Assembly: GCA_902702965.1 (NCBI GenBank)
Contig: CACRXP010000151.1
Coordinates: forward strand, 953,336-1,017,335
DNA: 64,000 bases
Reading direction: 5' to 3'
DNA from: Spirometra erinaceieuropaei
Taxonomy: Eukaryota > Platyhelminthes > Cestoda > Diphyllobothriidea > Diphyllobothriidae
Shown: in pieces, positions 25,240 through 35,224 of the stretch
How the letters are laid out: every line of letters begins with the position of its first letter
Numbering within the stretch: position 1 is the first letter of the stretch
Translations under genes and position numbers: made by a program
Notes under the pieces: generated by a model
What the model saw: only the letters and a program-made list of their open reading frames with translations
Told to the model about the DNA's origin: nothing
Databases searched by the model: none

Positions 25240-26420
25240 TCGGTAACACCACTAAATTGGCGGTTGTTGCGCTGAACACCAGGAGAACCGGCGACCCACA
25301 CTTGAGAGCACAGCGTTGTCAGACGACACGGTCAATGGGAGGCTACACCATAGACAACGTTGGATATTCCACCAACTTTTTTGACATTCGTCGATTGACA
25401 TCTATGCCAGCAGGATTGTAACTAAGGAAGACCACCTTAATAAGTTACTGAATGAGCGGTTAACACGCTGGCAAAAACGTTTTTTTTCCTAATCACCCAA
25501 CCTGCCATTCCTGCAGGCACCCAGCACGACCTACCACAGTCCTTCCCGCAAAACCTCCATGACAACTCTGATGTTTACATTTCAGTGGTTATACAACCTC
25601 TTCAAAATAGCGGATCCACTAGTTAAGGCGGACGTCTCGACGATGTCCACAAGGGCTCTTCTTGCAGTCTATAGGCAGCTAAAGATTTTATGGTATATGT
25701 AGCGAGGGGAATTTTTCCCACTATACTACGGCAATGCCGCTCTGCTTCCCTTCCTCAAGAAACGAAACAGGACACCCGTTAATTTGACGATGCCGCAAAG
25801 ATCATCAGTATACCTCTGAAACATTCACTCTCAGCCTGTGGTGCAGAGCCCAGGAAGTGTGGAGTGATTTTCGCGACTCAGTGCATCCTAGATCAGTGAC
25901 TTTATCTTCTTTCCGTCCTACTGCCAACCGAAGCGAAGTTGATCATATGCCTCCGATACTCACGAACGTGATCAAGATATATCAGAAATCCATGTTCACA
26001 AAAGTTCGAGCTTACAAAGGAGTAGGCGAGTGCTTCGCTATCGACTCAGACGTCCGATAGTGGTGTGTCTTCTCACCACTTCGTTTAACTATGCGGTTGA
26101 CTCGGCTTTGTCCACAGCACTAGAGCAACTTGGGCGTTTAACTAGGTCGGAACCTCCTCACCGACCTTAATGATACTAGCATCGCCTCGTTTGGAAGTCT
26201 TTTTAAGGGGATCCAATCTACGCTTGATTGAACAGTCCCCACGTCACGCATATTTGATCTTAGGCTGAAACACCGGGAAATGAAAGTAATCATCGACGGC
26301 CTCGCTCGTCACTGTCTTCTCCTGGGCTAAGAGAGGTCTGATGCAGCAGAACACTTTGTTTACCTTGGGTCCTCTCTGCCACCGACTGCCGCGTATATTG
26401 TACTCGGTACAGCTCTTATA
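25240..26420 (+). mobile_element. Decayed APE-type LINE relic
   Basis: A plus-strand fragment. KLAVVALNTRRTGDPHLRAQ near 25252 looks like the start of an AP-endonuclease. About 25960-26100 reads a KIYQKSMFTKVRAY segment and, with a stop, VR-GCVFSPLRFNYAVD, corresponding to RT motif B (VRQGC-LSP-LFNY-ID). LTDLNDTSIASFGS near 26155 is an eroded ADDI motif C. EHFVYLGSSL near 26350 matches the downstream KYLGS block. The short spacing between endonuclease and RT implies an internal deletion. It is inactive. Confidence 0.7.
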
Positions 26421-26439
26421 ATGCCTGATCTAGCCGGCC

Positions 26440-27760
26440 CCGATGTCATGGATTGCAACTCTCCACGAGTAGCAATTTGCGACAGCGGATCTGAACAGCT
26501 CGACCCATTCTCTTCTCCCGATACGTAGACTGAATACGAAGCCTCAAGAACCGTGTCACTGTCTTAACGAACTGTGTCGAGTCAGGTTTCGAGTTGGCCT
26601 CCTTTTTGATACCTTCAGGTTGGCAACGGCGCTGAATTGAGGACAACACTGAGCTGGTAAGGCGGACGAGGCAGGACGTACCCAAACCAGCTAACTCGTC
26701 TTAGCTGACATGAGACGTCCTCGCGGTGTCGGGGGCGGGTGCGACTGTCACGTTTGATTTGGTTTACTGCACTCGAAGGATAAGCCTCAAGCAGCGGTCG
26801 TCAAATACCTCCAGTTTTCACGCGCACAACTCAGCATTCACAGCCTTACCGGAGGACTGACCAGACGGATGCACTGTACTCGCGGATCTTCGTGGCGATG
26901 ATGTCGCGTCGGGTTCATAGACACTTCCTACGGATCGAGAAAATCCTGTGAGCAGCATCGATTCGGGGGACATTGTCGTCTTTACCCTGCCCATTAGACA
27001 GCGGCGTAGCCCCAAGGTCTTTGAACTTGCCTACTTCAAATTGGCAGTCATTTATCCCGAGAGATACTTGTTCCTGGTCAAGGATTCAGCGTTTATGGGT
27101 AAACCGACCGAAGTATTTACATCGTTCACTCATAATATCACATACTGTAGATCACTAAAACTTGAGGCTATCAAGGCGATGCCAGCGTAGTCGAGATCAG
27201 TCAGCCGGCGTCCTCATGCAAACTCAGCATCGTAAAAACCGTGTAAGATCCTTCTGGGAATCTGACCAATGGCGTAGTTGAACAGAATGGCTCATGGAAT
27301 GCAACCTTGTCGAACGCAAGATTGGATATCGAACTATTGGGAGAGATTGTTATGAACTAGAACGCGCGCGGAGGCGGAGCGATAGTAGGCCTTGATTGTG
27401 ACGATTTATGCCGGCACACCATCTAGTTCCATCATTCGTCAGTGACTCACTATGGATGGAACCCAACGCAGCGGCAACGTCAACAAAGTGGACGACTGTC
27501 GGTCACTGGTAGCCATGGCGGAACTCCAGAAGCTGCTGAAGTGGATATTTGGTCCGTGCATACTCGACGGGGTTTTTAGTGTGCGCAAGGTTATGTCCTA
27601 CTCTCTAACTGCGAAACGTGGCCACTGATCTGGGGACAGTCGATATGTTGGGTAGCTGATGCCTCTAGGATTCGAATTCTGAATTCCTTTGCTGACCAGG
27701 AACGCTTCTCGCTGGTGTTTCACTAAACGGCTGCTACGCCAGACTGTTTGGTCGCGCACT
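26440..27760 (-). mobile_element. Decayed APE-type LINE relic, opposite orientation
   Basis: The minus strand, read with frameshifts, gives in order: LLEFRHGYQ-PTVVHFVDVAAA (motif A region, near 27540-27470), a LDGVPA/IKAYYRSASARVLVHN block near 27400, then FDIQSCVRQGC with ILFNYAIG near 27300 (motif B). LTDLDYAGIAL near 27180 is an eroded YADDI motif C. FEVGKFKDLGATPLSNGQ with RIDAAHRIFSIRRK lies near 27040-26930, and LRRVSWFGYVLPRPPYQLSV near 26690. This is the C-terminal RT landscape of an RTE-like LINE similar to the plus-strand relic next to it. Confidence 0.78.
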
Positions 27761-30700
27761 CTGGCGATTCGAAAAGGAGCTCAGCTGTCTTCAGCCGCCA
27801 GATCGGGACGCAAGCCGGTCAATCATCTCTGAGGATTTATCCAGAGGCCGCTGGACATGGCTCTCACTGGTCGGTGATGCAGTGGATGCTAGAGCCGGGC
27901 AAGCCAACGCTGATGCTAACAAATACAAGTAGTATGACTTGCTACATAAGTCGTCGATGTGCGATAGCGTGCATTGAATGAACGCACATCATACTTGCAG
28001 CCCGAGTGCAGAAGTAACGAGTACTTGCGCTGTGGGCAGTTTTAAACCACCAGGTAGCCGCTCGCCGCGCTGACCTCTACCACTTTCCCGGAGGGCAAAG
28101 ACCTGTTCCATTTTCGTAGTATTTCTTAGTCGAACGGATGTAATGTTGAATAGCCCAGACATAGGTCCCGCTCTTCCTCTAATTCTCCACGGCCAAGGGA
28201 TGTGCTGATTCAGTTTCAACATACCCTTCGTGAGACCTCCACACGGGCGCTGGTCCCCTGTGTTCGCTAGATTTTGCACGGTCCCCATCTCAATGATGCA
28301 CTGTTTTTTTATGACATGAAGCAATTTATACTCGCTCAATATCTCGAGGGTCAGCTTGCGCGATTTAGCATTCTCGTGATGTGGTTGTTTTTGGTGGTTC
28401 GCTTATCTGTCGAGCCTTCCACATTTCAGGCACTCACGATTTTCTGGTGTACATCCTCGGTCCATCAGCTATTTATCAATCTTTTCCACCTGTCGCCAAG
28501 GGTCCGCAGCTCACTGGGCATCCCTACTTCCTACGTTGATCCAAAGCGCCCGTACATCACTTTATGGCTTGTCGCGCTGCAGAACTACCGCATTCTCACA
28601 CTACTCAGGCCAAAAAAGCAGTGATTTGTAAATACCGTCGCCGTTTTTTTTTATTAAATACATAGTTTTCTACTCCGCTTTATTCTCTCAACTTCCTGAT
28701 CTTGGTAAAATCAACTGGTTTCATGGACTAATTCTCCGGCTCTGTTCTCTTGATGCGAACTTGCCTAATAACAGCTGCCGGTACGACTTGTAGAAGCCAG
28801 TTTGATTAATTCGTGACCGACGGTTTGTCCGTGCGTATCTGAAACCGATGCTTCAGTGCAAGACGTCGACAACTCCGAGTAGCTATCGCCAACCCGTTCA
28901 CCCCATTGCATCAGCTGGCGCTGTCGCGTCGCCCTATATCGACAAGTATTACCGGCCGAAAATGGTATGACACTTGCCGCTCTTCATGCGAAATGAGACA
29001 GCACTTCGAAACAGGATTTTAAAACACTGCATGAATCGCAGTTCAAGAGCTCTAGTCGGACATTCATGGCGGAATACAGGATGATCGGCAGGCAAATGAA
29101 GGTTTGTCTTTGGAAATAAGATCACCAGCTCTCAAAGTATGCGGAGCTGAATAATTTGAGACTTGCGCGTCGAGCCGAGGATTGGAGTGTATCTAAGCTA
29201 GACTAAGACGCTAGGAATTGTTACAAATGAATGGTGTAGCCCGAAGGTTTCGATGTCAAACCGGTAACGATTGCGGTTCTGACACCTTTTTGAGTCATAC
29301 CAGGGGATTATGGGTGTATTTCGGGGCCATTGCAAGAATATTAGCTGCATTCATTACTTCTAGTCGCACGCGTGGGTGTTTTCTGCGATAATAAAAAGAC
29401 CGTGTGGTACCGTTCAGATGTACATGCGAATCATGAGACTACCGAGGAGATTGGGGACAGTCTGAGTCCGTAACTTGAAGATCTGCTACAAAGCCTATCA
29501 GGGAGTAGACATCGCTCTTTAATTGAAGCGTCTCCTTTCGTTAATAGAGCTGGGAAAATCTGACATTGAAAAAGGCAAGTAGAGCGAAGACGTAGCTGGG
29601 CCGCCGAGTTCGAGCTCTTCTGAACGTATGGGCGATGTGCTCGCTTCGAATGTCTCTGGATGAAATTCATTCAGCAAGTACTGTGTGTCTACTTTAATTA
29701 GCTAGGACGAATAAAAGACCAATTTGATCGCCTCGGATTTCGCGATCGGAGATATCTTCCTAGTCACAAGGGGTAGAATTTAGACTAATGGACGGATTCC
29801 GCTGGTCCGGGCTGACGTTCTATCAAACGCGGCGGAACCGACCACCACGCCAAACAGACGTGCACGCATTCTTTCGACTCCTTCGAAACCTCTGAAGTCC
29901 GCAGACCAAGCTGACAGTAAGGGAGGTTTCCGTCAAGAAAACGCTCGCAAATTTGAGATATCGCCTGCAAGCTCGAAAAATATCCATTGCCTGAAAGCAC
30001 TCAGTGCCCCGCCAGCTCCAGTCCTCGAATAACTATAAAATAGATCAGGAACACAGCTCAGCTACACCCTTCCTCCCTCGTTCTATGTAGGTAGTTGAAT
30101 CACGTGCTGCACCAAACTGAAGCCGCAATCGTCAGAGCTGTCCTCTCGCTTGAACCCGACCCTGGCTGGTAGGTGGAATACAGGTCGTCCACTAAAAACG
30201 TGGGCGAACAGGGTGAAAGCTGGGCCTAAACACACTGTTGGCCCAGTGTCTGGCGCGATCCGGACGACTTCGGTCTGGCGTGTTGTTGGTTAGCTGCAAT
30301 GAACGACAATCTCCGTGATTCCGTTAACTCAGCAACATAGAATCAAACCCCAAAGTAATTGTGGGTCTCGCCACGAGTGCAGTTACCGATAATCTTTTTC
30401 TAATTGAAAGTCCGCGAAAAAACATAACTGGGCGAGGATGTCATCTACTCTACTGTATTACAGGAGCTGTGAAAATGAACAAATCACACAACGTGGTCAA
30501 TGTAAGCAATATCTATAGGCTTAGTTAAACCTCGAGCGGAACAAAATATGCACGCGTGACGAAAAGAAAAATTCAAAGTCCGGCGTTAAAACAACACTGC
30601 CCATGAATCCGATCTTATGGGAAGGTCTTAGCCCTGGTTAAAAGAAAAGCGCTGGTTTAATCGACGGGAGTTATTTTCCTTTCCCGACCGTGTACATAAG

Positions 30701-30861
30701 CAAGTAGGCAAAAGCGAAGGGGTTTTTTACCAAATGCGGAAGGAAAAAATTCAGCAAGCATAAAATTTATACAAATACAGTAAATTCCAACTTTGTCTGA
30801 CTTTTTAGAGTTTAATCTGGTGCCGTAAAAACAGCTGAGGCAAAATTTTGTCGAGTTGATT
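27761..30861. other. No gene recognised; downstream flank of the TNPO3-like gene
   Basis: No recognisable exon or element on either strand. The part next to 30861 is the 3' flank or UTR of the minus-strand TNPO3-like gene, and it is AT-rich. I found no perfect AATAAA within the first 150 nt after the stop. Confidence 0.45.
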
Positions 30862-30922
30862 CTAACGGAAGAGGAGGACGAAGCAATCCAAGGCATGGAT
30901 GATTCCCGCCGTGCGAGAGGCA
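30862..30922 (-). CDS. TNPO3-like terminal exon 15
   Basis: Sixty-one nucleotides. One base completes the split codon, then ASRTAGIIHALDCFVLLFR and TAG (30864-30862). It corresponds to the human terminus CWALRDFTRLFR. The acceptor is CCCATTGTAG. Confidence 0.9.
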
Positions 30923-33900
30923 CTACAATGGGTGTAGAAGGACCGAATTAACACAACCCGAGCGAAAAACCTTTAAAGCAGGTATGGAGTGGACAGGATT
31001 GGAGGGGAAGTACTGTCACACTTCCAGCGTTCACAAGAACTAAGAACTTGATGATTGGGTTGATTTATTAATTCAAACTGAATTACGTTAATGGCAGGGG
31101 CTTTGGTGCTCAGGCAATTTATGACGGGTCGAAGTGACGAAAGGCCGTGAATATCACCGCCTGCTAGAAGGACTTCACAGAACAAGATCCTCGAAACTGT
31201 GTACTAGCCGAGTTAGACGGTGGACGACTTAGCGGGAGCGCAACCAAATGTAAAGGTTTTGTCGATGTTCGGATTCAGTCTGGGAGTTCAGTGTACTTCA
31301 TTGATAGCAGTACGCTGTGGAGGACACCAGAAATGACAACTGGTGATCAGTAGCAATAGGCAAACAGCGGACGCAGGACCGTATGTCTTCACGATCACTT
31401 CGTTTCCAGCGCAGGGAGATGTCGTGGACTAACGTCACTAGACGTAGCTTCCTGTGATTTCACACGCCTAACTTTGAGCGTTAGTCCACCAGTTCTACTT
31501 CAAATTTCGAAGGTGACGCTCCACTATTGTCCGATGCTTGCTTCGACGGTGCTTAAGGTCGAAACGGTTTGTCCCAACAGGTTTGAGATAGGCAAATCAA
31601 ACATCCCGATTCAGACTGGCAGGACTGACAAATTCGAGGGAGCCATTGAGACGCCGCAACAACAGAGCTTCTCGGAACGTGTCGGAATTATAACCCATTT
31701 AAAGCAAGCTCTGGTTTGCCTCACACGAGAGACACCAATTGGCTGTCCGCGTATCAGTTTTCAGCAGTACACTTGCGCAAATATGTCATGCTCTGGAAAT
31801 TACATTTGTCAAGATATTCTAACCCCTTGGACACGTGAACACGCTTTGCGGGTTGTCACGGAAATTAACGCTGACTGTCCACTGACAGGCGGTAATAAAA
31901 ATGGTATTCACAATTGTAACCGTTAAGCGTCCGTAGCTTATTACAGTGGCAGCAATTCCTGATAACAACACGTTCTCAGCTCAGTTTAACTGGCAGAACA
32001 ATGCTGGTCCAAGTGGTCCGGTGTCGCTATGACCGAGGTAGTATGTGGTACGGCGTGGTGTTTGAGTCTCGATAGACGTGATGGAGCTAGTCCCTAAGTT
32101 CGAATAGGTATGCCTTCAAGGTCGGCCACGGAGCCGGACGTCCACTTATTTAGTAGTACAGCCTGGAATGCATAATCGCCACGAAAGCAGAAATGCGTTA
32201 GTTCGGCTAGGTTCCGCAGCATGAATTGCAGCACCCTGTGGGGCGTGTCTAAGTACTTGAGGCGATGGGAGTGTGTCCCAAGAAAAAACATAAATTGGGC
32301 TCCCAGTAGTTTGTCCCCTGCGACCGACGACGGCTATTACTGCAGGAACAGAAGTAGAAATTTATCCGCGAGTTCGATTAGTTATGATTATTTGCGGTGA
32401 CAACACGAGGGCTGATGCGCATGGGCAGTGACGGACCTGACAAAAAGTTTTGCTTGGGTGTCATACAAGCTCTAGTCCATTATTTTAAAAGAAACCGGTT
32501 CCAATAACACGAAGCTCATATTAAGGACAACCGTCATAAGGCCACAGCTGTTTCAGCCTGACCCTTACTCTGCAGGACTTTTCAATTGGCAAACTTTTAG
32601 GCCATGCTTTTTAGTGTATTGATCGTTGTACGTCACTTCCTAGCAGTAAAAGGTAGTTCTGGCCATGCCTTAATGATGTTTAACACATCTTAACCAGAGT
32701 CTGAAATCAGACGGAGACACACAAAAGAAAATCCTGCCGTAAACTTTTGAGCGCAAGAGTTAGTTATGTTTGTCACGGTTTCAATCACAACCAGGCTAGC
32801 CAGCTTAAGTTAATCTTCCACCCTACAGTGCCTTCTGAGGCAGCTAATCCGGTCGACTGTACTCGTAACTTTTTTCCGAATAAGAGGCAAATGATTGCCC
32901 AAAGACCGCGTAGAGCAGGACTTTGGCAGATCACCCTGTTGGCCACTGCAAGGAGCGGACATCATCTATGCAACTGTGCATCTCGTATGTAAACAACGAT
33001 CTACCTCCTGTTTGCCGCTGAATGTCCACACAAGTTTCGGAATGAATGGAAGCTGCATAGTGGCTGTGGTACAAAAAGACCGCAAAGCACACAGATAACC
33101 GTAAACGGTAAAAGCTAAGATCGAAGAAACTCACTTCATGATAGCCTGCTTGAAATCGGAAATCTGTTCATCCGTGGCCTGAACAAGCCCGTCAGCCCGA
33201 CTCACTGGCAGGCTAGCGACCGCATTGTTCAGCCAAGTTGCAAAGATCTGGTATTTTGAAAAAAAAACTTCGCTCAACCTTACTTGCTTTGAATGAGAAC
33301 AGCAAAGACAATTTAATTCAAAGTATGCAAGTCTGGGAGAGGCCTGCTTGTGGGACAGACGAACTGATACATCTGACAGCATGATAAATAAAACAGTAAC
33401 TTCGTAAAAGCCCACGCGTGTGTGCCTAGATCTTGTGGATAACTGAACCGTACAACATATATATATATATATATATATATGATGGTAGGGGGCGCTCACC
33501 TATCGTTCCTACGGAACTTACTCGTTCCGTTGTGCCTTATGGACTCGCTCTCGAGCCCAGCCAGCAGCCGCACAGCGGCGCATGATATAGGCAGAATGAT
33601 ATTACCGACAAAGACAAGGGAGTCCATAAGGCACAACGGAACGAGTAAGTTCCGTAGGGACGATCGGTGAGCGCCCCCTACCATTGTATATTCCCGATCT
33701 AAAACCGATACGGCAATGGGCTCGTGGCTCAGTGGTAAGAGGCGTGGACTTCTAACAAACAGGTCGCGAGTTCGAGCCTCGGGTGTGGCACACTTCGAGG
33801 TTGGGTATGACTGGCTGACGACGGCTAATAAGCCAGAAATGGCCATTCCAGTCTCCCTTATCTTTGTCGGTAATAGCATTCTGCCTATATACCATGCGCC

Positions 33901-35153
33901 GCTGTGCGACTGCTGCTTGGGCTCGAGAGAGAGCCATTAAGGCACAACGGAACGAGTGAGTTCCGTATGAACGATCGGTGAGCGCCCCATACCACTATAT
34001 ATATAACCACGTAATGCCCATTCTACAAACAAGTAGTACTACGAGTAGTATGAAATCCATATGGTATAGGTATTATACCGTACTCCCGACACAGATACTT
34101 GCTAAAAGCCCAGACACGTGTTTCGCCGATATTCTGCCGCTGCGTGACACAGCTGCGAGGGGTTCGGCTCTTCAGTGGGACCCCCAGCGTTCTCTAGCGG
34201 TTTCCGGACTCCAGACATCAGTTTATCGCAAAGAGGCGTATTCAGAGGTCATCCTACACTTTGAGAGTAACCACCCTGTCTCTCACAAACGGAGCACAGT
34301 CTACAGCCTTCTGAATCGAGCCAAAACGCACTGCTCTGACGAAACAAGTTACCGAGCAGAAATGAAATACCTCTACAAACTGTTCTCCCAAAATGGGTAC
34401 CCGCATGACTTCATACATCAATGCATGAGGCACCAGCAACTCAAGGGAAAAGGTATTTCCAACGCTACGGCCAATCAGGCACCAAAACAAACCACATGGC
34501 GAACTCTCCCATACGTCAAAAATGTATCTGAACTTGTCGAAAGGCAATTGAAAAAGTACCAGATACACGTAGCACACCAGCCGGCAACTACCTTACGCAC
34601 ACAGCTTGTGCACCCTAAGGACAGGGTCGGCTACTTCGAAAGAAAAGGTGTCGTCTACAAAATCCCGTGTTCTAGTTGTGATGCCGTTTATTGTGGCCAG
34701 ACTGGGACGTCTGTCTCAACCCGTCTACATGAGCATCAGTTAGCGGTGAAGAGACGCGACCATCTATCCCAGGTGGCCATGCACACACTAGACACTGGAC
34801 ATAAATTCGCATGGGAGAACACTCGCATTGTTGGCGCCTGCCAAACAAGAAAAGGCCGCGAATTCCTGGAGGCAATGCACTCAGATGAGGCATGCATCAA
34901 CCGGCATATAGATTTAGATGCCACATACAAAATCGTTAAGGACAGATTCAAACTGAATCAGCCAATCCCGAGATGACAACCTTAACCAATCATGGACTCC
35001 TTTTGCTAGACTCAGTCTAAAAGTTAATTGTTTTTGCACACCCGTTGTCTGAAGACGAGCTGGGGAACCAGTCTCGAAAATTCACAATAAAATTTTGCTG
35101 TTTCCCAAAGAACTTCACCTTCTAATTATATTTCTTGGGATGCCTGTTTTTCA

Positions 35154-35224
<71 letters not shown>

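Noticed and set aside
31474..31926. 150-codon plus-strand frame in TNPO3-like intron 14
   Set aside because: It is one of the longer frames outside elements and exons, but it has no domain, no splice support and no recognisable motif.
32094..32291. 65-codon minus-strand frame that looks protein-like
   Set aside because: It is on the TNPO3-like strand, but including it would break the well-matched exon 14 to exon 15 junction. No family recognised.
33716..33790. Possible functional tRNA-Arg(TCT) gene
   Set aside because: A- and B-box-like sequences and the anticodon arm are present, but the acceptor stem does not close and the sequence continues into a repeated body and tail, so it is the head of a SINE.
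33496..33879. 127-codon minus-strand frame
   Set aside because: It is a shadow across SINE sequence on both arms of an inverted repeat, with no protein domain.
33978..34194. N-terminal part of the PLE-1 open frame
   Set aside because: The frame is open by chance upstream of about 34195. No PLE similarity is seen there, so I do not include it in the element's protein.
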